Below are positions 1 through 9,100 of a stretch of 26,596 nucleotides of DNA, in pieces. The notes beneath the pieces are model-generated. The model worked only from the letters and a program-made list of their open reading frames with translations, searched no databases and was not told the DNA's origin. Position 1 is the stretch's first letter. Every line of letters begins with the position of its first letter. The translations under genes were made by a program, and so were the position numbers. The stretch is from Cloacimonetes bacterium UBA4175 (GTDB taxonomy: Bacteria; Cloacimonadota; Cloacimonadia; Cloacimonadales; Cloacimonadaceae), in the NCBI GenBank assembly GCA_002379855.1, contig DFUX01000089.1, positions 1-26,596 on the forward strand, given 5' to 3'.

Positions 1-45
1 CCGCGGATAGCTCATTGCCGGCGTGCCGATTATTTTTATGAGGCG

Positions 46-171
46 TTGGCGATGGTGGTTATAGCAGCGGGGCAACACCTGTTCCCATCCCGAACACAGA
101 AGTTAAGCCTGCTCGCGCCGATGGTACTGCATGGGCAACTGTGTGGGAGAGTAGGTCGCCGCCATCGCCGA
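46..171 (+). rRNA. rrf: 5S ribosomal RNA
   Basis: The sequence contains the conserved 5S core: CCCATCCCGAACACAGAAG, then GCGCCGATGGTACTGC, then GGGAGAGTAGGTCGCCGCC. The two ends pair as the terminal helix (GGCGATGG at 48-55 with CCATCGCC at 162-169), and pairing continues outward to about 41 and 176, so the mature ends are only known to within a few bases. A short T-rich stretch (180-185) follows the extended helix and may help termination. The 23S gene would lie to the left, outside the window. The 40 bases before the 5S look like spacer. A separate 8-bp imperfect hairpin at 210-230 (GTGGC and GCCAC arms) has no T tract and is not called as a terminator. Confidence 0.95.
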
Positions 172-406
172 CGCCTCGTTCTTTTACAGCCGTCAAAACG
201 GGGAAGACCGTGGCTTGGTTGCCATGCCACTCATACGTTGATCACTGACTGACTGCCCACTGACCGCTGAGTAATCGCCAGACTGAAAATCAACCGGACA
301 TCATCAAGCCAACAGATAACTGCCTGGATATGAGGAAGATGTTGAAGGGAAATGATAATGAAATCACACAGATATTCCACAATACAATGACAAATTGGGT
401 TTGTGT

Positions 407-435
407 TTGGAGACAATCACTTTAAAATTTATAAT
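407..435 (+). promoter_or_regulatory. Probable sigma-70-type promoter for dgt
   Basis: A perfect -10 hexamer TATAAT lies at 430-435, with a weaker -35 (TTGGAG, 407-412) exactly 17 bases upstream. Transcription would start near 442, leaving a leader of about 14 bases that holds the GGAG ribosome site (447-450) before the ATG at 456. The spacing is ideal but the -35 matches only three of six consensus positions. Confidence 0.5.
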
Positions 436-455
436 AGAGGGCGGATGGAGTAAAA

Positions 456-1607
456 ATGCAAAACAAACTTAACCAGATTTATGAGAAAATAAAGAAGAAA
501 TCTCAATGCAGCCTTGGTCCCCGGGCTTACCGGGATACAGACGCGAGGCGCAAGAAAGATGAAGTCGCGGATGAGATGCGCACAAAATTTGCCGTGGATC
601 GCGATCGTATCCTCTACAGCGGTTCCTACCGCCGCTACCATGGCAAGACACAGGTATTCTCATTCACGAACCTGATCGATGAGGAAATGACCAACCGTAA
701 TCTGCATATTGCCTATGTGTCGCAGATCTCACGCACCATCGGGAAATACCTGGGCCTCAATACAGAGTTGATCGAAGCTATAGCCCTGGGACACGATCTG
801 GGTCACGCTCCCTTTGGGCACGACGGTGAAGTGGCGCTTTCCAAAGCCTGCGTGGAACATGGCATTGGCCAGTTTCACCACAACATTGAATCCCTGCATA
901 TTGTGGACCACATTTCCCGCAAGGGAAGGGGACTTAACCTCACATTTCCAGTACGTGACGGCATCATATCCCACGATGGCGAAGTTCACAACACACTGCT
1001 CATGCCAGAAAAAGATAAGACTGAACAGCGCATCACCGAATACATCCGCGAAAAGAAAGCGGGCAGAAATATGGACTGGATGCCCGCGACCCTGGAGGGA
1101 TGCGTAGTCCGCATCACCGACACCATCGCGTACATCGGCCAGGATATAGAGGACGCAATCCGCTTCAACATACTAAAGCGGGAAGACCTACCCCAAGACG
1201 TGACTGCCAAACTTGGCAATACCAACAGCCAGATCATAGAAACACTGATTAAAAGCGTGATTGTGAACAGTTTTGACCAGGATTGGATCGCATTCGATGA
1301 GGAGACCAGCCACTATCTGCTGGAGCTCAAGAAGTTCAACTACAAGCATATTTACACCGATGAAGAGGTTAAAAAATCCAACCGAATCATCCACCGCACA
1401 ATGGGAATCATGTTTGAAAAGTATCTGCGGGATATCAAAGAGGACAACCGTTCATCCAAGGTGTTCAAGCATTTCCTGGATCACAAGCACACCGATTATC
1501 TGGAGCAATTCTCTCCCGCCGAGCAAGTGCGCGACTTCATCGCCACCATGACAGACCGCTACTACAACGAGGAGATCAAGGACTACCTGCTGCCCTGGAA
1601 ATGGTAG
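456..1607 (+). CDS. dgt: Deoxyguanosinetriphosphate triphosphohydrolase-like protein (HD domain)
   Basis: Hydrolyses dNTPs, typically dGTP, to the deoxynucleoside and inorganic triphosphate; a cytoplasmic enzyme that trims nucleotide pools. The 383-residue product shows the family signatures: a YSGSYRRYHGKTQVF segment (residues 54-68), then HIAYVSQISR with metal-ligand H84, GHDLGHAPFGHDGE with the H113-D114 pair, FHHNIES (140-146), and RITDTIAYIGQD holding the distal Asp222. These are the expected HD-domain metal and phosphate contacts. The length suits the shorter bacterial dGTPase-like group rather than the 505-residue E. coli enzyme. The ATG is supported by a GGAG site and a TATAAT promoter just upstream. 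It is a single-gene unit whose stop lies 8 bases from the stop of the convergent ABC permease, with no terminator seen between them. The exact nucleotide preference cannot be read from sequence. Confidence 0.92.
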   Translation: MQNKLNQIYEKIKKKSQCSLGPRAYRDTDARRKKDEVADEMRTKFAVDRDRILYSGSYRRYHGKTQVFSFTNLIDEEMTNRNLHIAYVSQISRTIGKYLGLNTELIEAIALGHDLGHAPFGHDGEVALSKACVEHGIGQFHHNIESLHIVDHISRKGRGLNLTFPVRDGIISHDGEVHNTLLMPEKDKTEQRITEYIREKKAGRNMDWMPATLEGCVVRITDTIAYIGQDIEDAIRFNILKREDLPQDVTAKLGNTNSQIIETLIKSVIVNSFDQDWIAFDEETSHYLLELKKFNYKHIYTDEEVKKSNRIIHRTMGIMFEKYLRDIKEDNRSSKVFKHFLDHKHTDYLEQFSPAEQVRDFIATMTDRYYNEEIKDYLLPWKW

Positions 1608-1615
1608 CCGGTTCT

Positions 1616-2392
1616 CTACATATCCTCGTACTCATCCATCTTTTTATACTGCCAGGCCAGAATCAGGCGGTCGAGCAGATACACCACTCCAAAAAGAAGC
1701 AGTGAGAGCAAAACGATCGTAATGATGGCAGCAAACACATGCGCAGTGCGGAACGATTTGGTGGCCCTGGTCAGATAGATTCCCAATCCCGCGTTGCCGC
1801 CCAGCCATTCTCCAAAGACGGCTCCCATCACACTGTAAGTGGCTCCCAACTTCAGGCCGGTAAAGAAGTTCGGAAGAGCAGCGGGGATGCGCAGGAGGCG
1901 GTAGATCTTCCACTGGCTGGCGCCCATCGACTGGAGCAGCCTCACCTGCTCGATGGAAACCTGCCTCAGACCATCGAACAGACCCAGGGCAATAGGGAAG
2001 AAGCAGACCAGCACCACCACAAAGATCTTGGCGGAAATGCCATAGCCAAACCAGAGGATGATCAGAGGAGCTACAGCTATAATTGGAACTGTCTGGGACA
2101 CGATGAGATAGGGGTAGAAGATTTGCTTGAATAACTTGGAGCCATGCATCAGCAAAGCAGTGATGACGCCGATAACGGTGGCCAAAGCCAGCCCGGCGAA
2201 GCTTTCCCACAACGTGGGTTTGAGATGGTTCCAGATCAGGTTGGGATACTCGATAAAGACCTTGAGCACATCCAGCGGGGAAGGCAAGACCCAGAAGGAG
2301 ACCACTACCCTCGCAGCCAGGAACTGCCAGAGTGCGAGCAGAGCCAACAGGAACAGGGCCGGCAGCCAGAACTGCGATCTTTTGAGATTCAT
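1616..2392 (-). CDS. ABC transporter permease, SsuC/TauC-like (BPD_transp_1)
   Basis: Inner-membrane permease of a binding-protein-dependent importer; 258 residues with about six hydrophobic segments, beginning with a helix at about 9-28. The cytoplasmic coupling loop that docks on the ATPase is clear: LLQSMGASQWKIYRLLRIP (152-170), the EAA motif with its invariant central Gly. The closest-looking family is the nitrate/sulfonate/taurine and thiamine-precursor group, but substrate cannot be assigned. Its ATG overlaps the murB stop by 4 bases (ATGA), so it is translationally coupled and is the last gene of the four-gene minus-strand operon. It is odd that neither an ATPase nor a substrate-binding protein is next to it; the partners must be encoded elsewhere if the transporter works. 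Confidence 0.85.
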   Translation of the reverse strand: MNLKRSQFWLPALFLLALLALWQFLAARVVVSFWVLPSPLDVLKVFIEYPNLIWNHLKPTLWESFAGLALATVIGVITALLMHGSKLFKQIFYPYLIVSQTVPIIAVAPLIILWFGYGISAKIFVVVLVCFFPIALGLFDGLRQVSIEQVRLLQSMGASQWKIYRLLRIPAALPNFFTGLKLGATYSVMGAVFGEWLGGNAGLGIYLTRATKSFRTAHVFAAIITIVLLSLLLFGVVYLLDRLILAWQYKKMDEYEDM

Positions 2393-3321
2393 AGCTTGCC
2401 GACGAGGCGAATCTCGGTTTCCAGGCGCACTCCGAAGCGCTCAAACACGGTGGATTGCACGTGCCTGATCACAGCCATAACATCTGCCGCGGTCGCGCCG
2501 CCCAGATTTACAATAAACCCGCAATGCTTGTTGGAGACAGCCGCTCCGCCAATCTGGAAGCCCCGCAGACCGCAATCCTCCACCAATTTCCCCGCGAAGT
2601 GCCCGACCGGCCTTTTGAATACCGAACCGGCGCTGGGCAGATCCATGGGTTGCTTGTCCCAGCGCTGCTTGTTCAACGCATCCATACGTTGTTTGATCTT
2701 GTCGGGATCGTCGGGAGTTAGTTTGAATACGCTGTTGAGGTGGATGTATCCCAAATCCTGCAGGACACTGCGTCGATAGGAAAACTGGTGTTCGGCGGCC
2801 TTCAGATGAAGGATCGGAGTCTTGGAGCGCAGTCTGTCAAGATCGGGGACGAGGCAATTGCTGCAATACAATACATCCTTGATCTCGCCATCATAGGCTC
2901 CAGCGTTCATAAATACTGCTCCGCCCACCGATCCGGGAATCCCGGAGGCAAATTCCAATCCAGACAGACCAAGCTCCATGGCTTTGATGCAGAGGTCTTT
3001 CAAACTTGCTCCACACCTTGCACTGATGTACTTTTCATCGTTTTCGATGCTGTCAAGTCTGCCCGTGTGGATCACAAGAGAGTCAAGTCCGGCGTCGCTG
3101 ATGAGCAGATTGGAGCCCTTGCCCAGAATAAAGTAGGGTAGGGCATGTTCCAGCGCGAAAGCAAGCAGTTCAATCAATTGGGAGTAACTTTGGGGCTGGC
3201 AAAAAACTTCAGCCGGACCTCCAATCTTGAAGCTGCTGTGCTCTTTCAGCGGTTCGTCAAAGCGGATGACCTGACTGTCCACCAAGTCAGCAAATCTATT
3301 AGTTATCAGTTTTCTCATCAT
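2389..3321 (-). CDS. murB: UDP-N-acetylenolpyruvoylglucosamine reductase
   Basis: FAD- and NADPH-dependent enzyme that reduces UDP-GlcNAc-enolpyruvate to UDP-MurNAc, the second committed step of peptidoglycan synthesis in the cytoplasm. The 310-residue protein has the FAD-binding landmarks FILGKGSNLLISD (64-76) and SGIPGSVGGAVFMNAGAYDG (126-145), then SYRRS (181-185), the catalytic serine in PSAGSVFKRP (Ser233) and the C-terminal LETEIRLVG with the proton-donor Glu (about 303). Its size and the SYRRS arrangement resemble the shorter type II MurB found in Gram-positives rather than the 342-residue E. coli type. It starts inside the end of the helicase gene (23-base overlap) and overlaps the permease by 4 bases, so it sits in the middle of the operon. 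A second Met follows directly, so the start could be one codon later. Confidence 0.95.
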   Translation of the reverse strand: MMRKLITNRFADLVDSQVIRFDEPLKEHSSFKIGGPAEVFCQPQSYSQLIELLAFALEHALPYFILGKGSNLLISDAGLDSLVIHTGRLDSIENDEKYISARCGASLKDLCIKAMELGLSGLEFASGIPGSVGGAVFMNAGAYDGEIKDVLYCSNCLVPDLDRLRSKTPILHLKAAEHQFSYRRSVLQDLGYIHLNSVFKLTPDDPDKIKQRMDALNKQRWDKQPMDLPSAGSVFKRPVGHFAGKLVEDCGLRGFQIGGAAVSNKHCGFIVNLGGATAADVMAVIRHVQSTVFERFGVRLETEIRLVGKL

Positions 3322-6172
3322 ATCTTTCCTGTTTGGTACGGTTGAAAAAGCGGGTGATCGCGCTGATCAGATCAAGTTCACTGCGCATTTCCAGACATTT
3401 GGCGGGGAGTACCTGCTTGAAATATACGCCATAATGTTTTTTGGAAACACGTGAATCCATGATCAGCACCACACCCCGGTCTTTCCGGCTGCGGATCAGG
3501 CGTCCGAAACCCTGGCGTAGCTTGAGCAGAGCGTTGGGAAGCATGAAGTGCATGAAAGAATCCTTCTTCTCGCGGTCAAGCTTGTCGATCAAAGCTTCCA
3601 CGACGGGTTCGGATGGCACCTGGAAGGGTAACTTGAAGAGGATGAGCAATGAGAGTGAATCACCCTGGATATCCACCCCTTCCCAGAAAGAGTTTGTTCC
3701 CAAGAGCACAGCGTTGGTGTGGGATTTGAATTCTTCCAGGATAGAGCTTCGGCTGCCTACCATTCCTTGCGCAAAGAAGGGGCGTTTACTGTGATATAGT
3801 TTCTCGCTGATGTGGTCATAGACACTGTTAAGGTCTTTGTAACTGGTAAAGAGGATCATGGTGCCCACATCTGTGGCTTCCACAATCTGATCCAAGCAAC
3901 CGATGGCCTGGTTGATAAAGAACATGTCCTTTGGTTCTGGCAAAAAGCTGCTAACCATCAGGCTGGCCTGGTGTTCATAGTCGAAGGGCGAATCCACTAT
4001 GCAGGCCTTTATCTTGTCCTGTGGCACCAGACTCAGTCCACTTTGGGAAAAGAAATACTTGAACGAGCCACGCAGAGCAAGGGTTGCTGAGGTGAAGATG
4101 ATACTGGGCACGGTTTCGTAGAGCAGCTCGTTGAGATTGGTGGAGACATCGATGGGGGCATAACAGAGCGAGGAGGCTGGGTTTTTACTGTCAGACCGCA
4201 GGCTGTTTTCGATCCACAGGGCGTTGTTTTCCAAGTCCGGATACTGCAGGGTCAGAATGGTGCCCTCCATCTCGGAAACCCTCAATAACAGCGAGGCCAT
4301 GCTCTCGCTGAGGTTGTCATAGTTGGGAAAAAGCTTGCTGTTGAAGGATGACAGCACATTGGAGGCTGCCTTCAGATCTTTTACGAATGATTTCCAGCCG
4401 CTGGCCAGATCGCCCAGCAGATCGAAAAGCAGGGGTTGATCATCCGGGTCCTTAATGCGCAGCTTGCCATAACTATCTGAGGCCGAACAGCGCATAGCTG
4501 CTTCAGTAAAGACTGCCGTGACAGTCTTGCGCAGGCTGTTGCTTTGTTCGCTTATATTTCGGATCAGAGCTTCCAGATGTTCCTTGCCCGCCTGGGGAAC
4601 AAGGCTTTTGCCAAGGGCACCCTCCAGCTGTGACATCAGGCCTACGCCGCGCCGTTTTTGCGCTGAGGATATCTGGTTAATCAGATTATTCACATCAGCG
4701 AAGCTGAATTCAAAGCCTAAAAGACGCACCGCGGTGGAGGTCAGATTGTGTGCCTCGTCTATCACCAGATACTGATACTCGCCCAAGGTGCTGTTTTCCA
4801 TGCGCAGGTCTGCCAGGAGTAGTGAATGATTGGCCACTACGATACTTGATGTCTCGATATGCTTGCGCAGGTTCATCACGTAGCAATTTTTACTCTGTGG
4901 GCATTTGCGACCCATGCAGGCATACCAATCAGAATACACCCTGCGCCAGGCGACGTTAAAGCGGTTGCGGTCAAAAGATGAGTTTTCGGATACATCTCCA
5001 GATTTGGTGAGATATTTCCAAATGAAGAGGTAGAGCAAGGCCTGGGCTTCATAAGGGCTGATGCCGCGGGTTTGCTCCATCATCATTTCCTGCCAGCGCC
5101 TTTCGCAAACATAGTTCTCACGCCCCTTCACCAGTGTGGCTTTGAAAGGCAGAGGCAACATGTCTCGCAACTGGGGCAGATCTTTGAAAAATAGCTGTTC
5201 CTGGAGGTTCTTGGTGTTGGTTGATACCACCACCCGTGCTTTTTGCTGTTCCGCAAATGCTATGGCGGGCACCAGATAGGCGAAGGACTTTCCTACTCCC
5301 GTGCCGGCCTCAACAGCCAAATGCCTTTGGGCGCGGAAGCTTTCATCCACCTCCCTCGCCATTTCCAGTTGTCCCGCTCTAAACTCGAAATTTGGGAACT
5401 TCTGGGAAAACAACCCCTGCTCCGCAAATACTTCCTCTATCCCCAACCGTGGGTCGCCATTTCCATGATGCTCCAACACGTTGGGCTTCATTGCCTGGGG
5501 TGGTTTTGGCTTAGGGCCAGAGAGCGCGAAACGACGTTGATACTCCACCAACTTGTAGATATAGCTGTAGAGCGAATCATCCAACCTGGCCTGTTTACTC
5601 AAATCAAGCAGGCGGGCGTTCACCAAAAGGGGAAAGTGGGAAAGGATGTGCTCGCTCAGCCTGATCAAAAGCTCTCCTGTGGCGGTGGCGTCTGCGTCTG
5701 CCCGATGAGCGCTTTCCAGTTTGATGCCAAAATGTTTTATCAGCGTTGTCAATTTATGGTCGGAGGTGTAGGGCAGCCATACCCGCGAGATTTCGGCAGT
5801 GTCCCAGCTCCGGTTAGCCAGAGCGATGCCACCATGCAAAGCCCAATGGTGGTTGATAAAGCTCAGGTCAAAGCCCACGTTGTGCCCCACCAGAATATCC
5901 TCTCCCACAAAGTCCATAAAGTCCTTCAGAGCTTCCTTTGGCGGTGGAGCTTCTTTCAAGTCCTGGGGTGAAATATTTGTGAGATATTCTATGAACTTTG
6001 GCAAGTTCCGTCTTGGCTTCACAAAGGTGTTGAAGCATGCCACTTCCTCGCCGCTGCGGAAACGGATTGCTGCTAATTCAATGATCTCAGCCTGTTCCGG
6101 TTTAAGCCCTGTGCTTTCGATGTCGATGGCGCAAAAATCCAGGTTGTTGCGGAACCCTTTGTTAGCTTCCAA
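3299..6172 (-). CDS. dinG: DinG-family helicase with N-terminal DnaQ-type exonuclease and Fe-S cysteines
   Basis: Predicted 3'-5' exonuclease fused to an XPD/DinG-type 5'-3' DNA helicase, a DNA-repair enzyme. Residues are numbered from the TTG at 6172. The DEDDh exonuclease comes first: D17/E19 in DIESTG, D102 in GHNVGFD, then H156 and D161 in HRADAD. The helicase has Walker A GTGVGKS (290-296), the DEAH box VIDEAHNL near 471, and motif VI RQGFGRLIRS near the C-terminus. Four cysteines (C356, C419, C424, C430) lie between Walker A and DEAH, the last three spaced C-x4-C-x5-C as in E. coli DinG, suggesting a 4Fe-4S cluster. The start is uncertain: a TTG at 6178 is only 2 bases from the SD, while the TTG at 6172 is 8 bases away and preferred. 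It follows the regulator by a few bases and overlaps murB by 23. Confidence 0.88.
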   Translation of the reverse strand: MEANKGFRNNLDFCAIDIESTGLKPEQAEIIELAAIRFRSGEEVACFNTFVKPRRNLPKFIEYLTNISPQDLKEAPPPKEALKDFMDFVGEDILVGHNVGFDLSFINHHWALHGGIALANRSWDTAEISRVWLPYTSDHKLTTLIKHFGIKLESAHRADADATATGELLIRLSEHILSHFPLLVNARLLDLSKQARLDDSLYSYIYKLVEYQRRFALSGPKPKPPQAMKPNVLEHHGNGDPRLGIEEVFAEQGLFSQKFPNFEFRAGQLEMAREVDESFRAQRHLAVEAGTGVGKSFAYLVPAIAFAEQQKARVVVSTNTKNLQEQLFFKDLPQLRDMLPLPFKATLVKGRENYVCERRWQEMMMEQTRGISPYEAQALLYLFIWKYLTKSGDVSENSSFDRNRFNVAWRRVYSDWYACMGRKCPQSKNCYVMNLRKHIETSSIVVANHSLLLADLRMENSTLGEYQYLVIDEAHNLTSTAVRLLGFEFSFADVNNLINQISSAQKRRGVGLMSQLEGALGKSLVPQAGKEHLEALIRNISEQSNSLRKTVTAVFTEAAMRCSASDSYGKLRIKDPDDQPLLFDLLGDLASGWKSFVKDLKAASNVLSSFNSKLFPNYDNLSESMASLLLRVSEMEGTILTLQYPDLENNALWIENSLRSDSKNPASSLCYAPIDVSTNLNELLYETVPSIIFTSATLALRGSFKYFFSQSGLSLVPQDKIKACIVDSPFDYEHQASLMVSSFLPEPKDMFFINQAIGCLDQIVEATDVGTMILFTSYKDLNSVYDHISEKLYHSKRPFFAQGMVGSRSSILEEFKSHTNAVLLGTNSFWEGVDIQGDSLSLLILFKLPFQVPSEPVVEALIDKLDREKKDSFMHFMLPNALLKLRQGFGRLIRSRKDRGVVLIMDSRVSKKHYGVYFKQVLPAKCLEMRSELDLISAITRFFNRTKQERYDEKTDN

Positions 6173-6180
6173 GCCCAATA

Positions 6181-6186
6181 CCTCCC
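6181..6186 (-). promoter_or_regulatory. Shine-Dalgarno site deciding the dinG start
   Basis: On the minus strand GGGAGG lies at 6186-6181 and overlaps the regulator's TAG stop (6188-6186). No ATG or GTG is available nearby. Two in-frame TTG codons follow, at 6178 (2-base spacing) and 6172 (8-base spacing). The normal spacing favours 6172. Confidence 0.6.
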
Positions 6187-9100
6187 TATTCGCCAGATTC
6201 TTCTTTGTAGAGGTTGTAGCGTTTGAGCTTTTGAATCAGCCCCTGCCGCGAGATGCCCAGTTCCCGTGCGGCGTGGCTTTGATTCCAATCCAGCCGTTCC
6301 ATCGTTTCCGCTATCATTTTGCGCTCCAGGTCTTCCAGCGCTTCTTTGAGCGTCTTCTTGGTGGACAGGAGGCTGATCGTCTTCTTGTTTTCCATGAAGC
6401 GACACACCTGATCCGAAAAATCGGAACTCTTGATGAAAGTTCCATCCTCCACCAGCGTCACCGCACGTTCTATCTCGTTTTCCAACTGGCGCACATTGCC
6501 CGGCCACTCATATTGCTCCAGGGTCTTCATTGCGTCGTCGGAGATGCCGAGTATGTTCTTTTCCATGCGCTTGTTATATTTGTCCAAAAAGTGAATGGCT
6601 AAAAGCGGAACGTCACCAGTGCGGTCTTTTAGAGGAGGCACTTCGATGCGGATTACGTTGAGCCGGTAGTAGAGATCCAGACGGAATTCTCCGGATTGGA
6701 CCTTGTCATAGAGCGGTACGTTGGTAGCGCAGACCACTCTAACGTTCACCTTTCCGGTCTTGGTAGCGCCCACCCGCTTGATTTCGCCTTCCTGCAAGAA
6801 TCTAAGCAGCTTGGCCTGTGTGCTCTGGCTGATATCCGCAATCTCGTCCAGAAAGAAGGTGCCTCCGTCCGCGATCTCAAACAGTCCTTTCTTGTCATAG
6901 GCGGCTCCGGTGAATGATCCTTTCACATGGCCGAACAGCTCGCTTTCCAACAGAGTTTCTGGTAGCGCGCCGCAATACTGCGCCACGAAAGCTTTGTTGC
7001 GCCGGTTGCTGCTGTAATGCAATGCTCTGGCGATCAGCTCTTTACCAGTTCCGCTGGGACCTTCCAAGAGTACAGTTGTTGGCGTGTCTTTCACTTTGTC
7101 GATCACATCGAAAATCTTGAGCATGCTCGGGCTTTTGCCGATAATGTTGGAATAGATGTTCTTTTCGCTTAGTTGCTCGCGGATGATGGCATGGGTCTTT
7201 TCCATGTTCGCTGAGCGGATGTTTTCTATGATCACGATCACCTGGTTGCTCAGTGCGTTAAGCAGGTTGATGATGCGCTCCGAAAAATAGTGCGTTCCGC
7301 TTTTACAGAAGAGCAACACCACACCCAGAACGTCTTTGCGGATGGAGAGCGGGATCACGAGGATGTTGTTGTAGGTGGGAGCGAAATGTGGTTGCTTGTA
7401 ATCTTTCAGCTCATTAGCCTGATAAATCTGCGCGCAGATGCCCATAAAGTCGTCATAGGCTTTGTCGTCGGGAGAGAAGTTATTGTAGATTTTATAGTCC
7501 CATGAGTCCGGAACCGTTCCATGGCTATGCAGACAGAGGATGCCGCCGTCTGCCTCAGATATCTCCACCAGGCTGGCAAGCGATTGCTCGATCAGCACAT
7601 CCAGATCTGAGATTGTGTTCAGTTTCTGTGTGATCTCGTAGAATTGGTTGAGCAGGTTTTCTTCAAACTTCACATCCTTCATTTCAGCGGAATACTCGCG
7701 GGTGATCTTCTGCGTCAGGATATCGTTGCGTTCTAAAAGTTTGATGGAACCATATTCTTGGATGATCCGCTTGTTGTTCTTGAGGATTTGCAGGGCGTTT
7801 TCCCACTCGCGCAGCTCGAAGAGTACCTCAGCCAGTTCGTAGTTTGCCAGCGAAAGCTCATAGTTGTTAGCAGTCTCCACAAATAGCTCGATTGCTTTGT
7901 AGAGATGCTGTTTGGCAGCTTCCAGGTTCTTGCGTTCCAACAGTGCCCGCAAATAGTGTGCTTTACCGATCTCGAAGGTCTGGTTGTGTTCGACCGCCAT
8001 CTTGAGCGCCTGGCTGATATAGTAGTCCGCGCTATCGTGGTTGCGGGTGAGGATAAAGTATTCCGCCTGTTTCTGGAATCCTTCGATGATCTTGTCCCAG
8101 GAATTAATGGACTTGAAATAATCCAGGCTGTCCACCAGATAGGGATATGCTTCTTTGAACTTGTGGAGTTTGGTGAGCACGCTGCCCAGATTGCCGTAAA
8201 GCTCAGCCTTGATATAGTCATCGGACACCAGCGGAAGCAACTCCAATCCTTTGAAACAGAGGTCGTAAGCCAGGTTCAGTTCACCTTGTTTCTCATACAC
8301 TTCGCCTAAGTTTGTAAATGAGCGTAACATCCCCTCTGTAAAGTTGTTCTCCTCGCTTTTTTGGATTGCCTGCTCATATAGGTCTATCGATTTGTTCCAG
8401 TCGCCTTTCTTGAAATAGAGCGCGCCCAGGTTGTTCAGAGAGGCCACCATATTGCGGAAGAAGCCAAAATCCTGGGCTGTCTGCAGCGATTTCTTAAGCG
8501 CGTCCTCAGCTTTGGCGAACTCGTTGTGGTCCATCAAGGTGACGCCGATGTTGTTGTAGATATTGGTGATATTGTATGGCTCGTTGAGCATCTTTTGCAG
8601 CTTGAGGGCTTCTTCCAGATAGTAGATAGAGCGTTGGGTGTCGCCCTTGTCATCCATCAGGCTGCCCAGATTGTTGTAACACACAGAAATGCCGTTCAGG
8701 TTGTAGTTTTCCTTTTCCAGCTTGAGGCTGCGCAGAAAGAGCTGCTCACTTTTTTCCCAATCACCCTGGAACATGTAGAGTACGGCCTGGTTGTTATAAA
8801 TTGCCGCCAGGCCTCGATGGTCATTCGCCAGCTCATAGAGCGTCTCAGCCTCAGAGAAAGAAGCCTGCGATTCGTCATACGCATTCACGTAATAATGGAT
8901 TTTGCCCTTGATTTTTTTTGCCTCACCTTGCACCAGTTGGCGCTGTTTGACATCCGGGATTGCCGAGTAAAGCTTCACGCATTGATCCAACACCCTCAGC
9001 GCTTCAGTAAACTCTTCCGATTCAGTGAGGATTTCCGCTTTTAGCAGTTGGATCTTAACTTTCCAATATGGATCCATTCCTTCTGGAGAGTATTTTTTGA

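Noticed and set aside
210..230. Hairpin after the 5S gene as rRNA operon terminator
   Set aside because: Stem has a T-T mismatch and no T tract follows.
2144..2779. Plus-strand open frame of 211 codons
   Set aside because: It is antisense to the permease and murB, both with clear family motifs, and has no ribosome site.
5243..5971. Plus-strand open frame of 242 codons
   Set aside because: It is antisense to the exonuclease-helicase gene; residues have no domain and the sense gene is certain.
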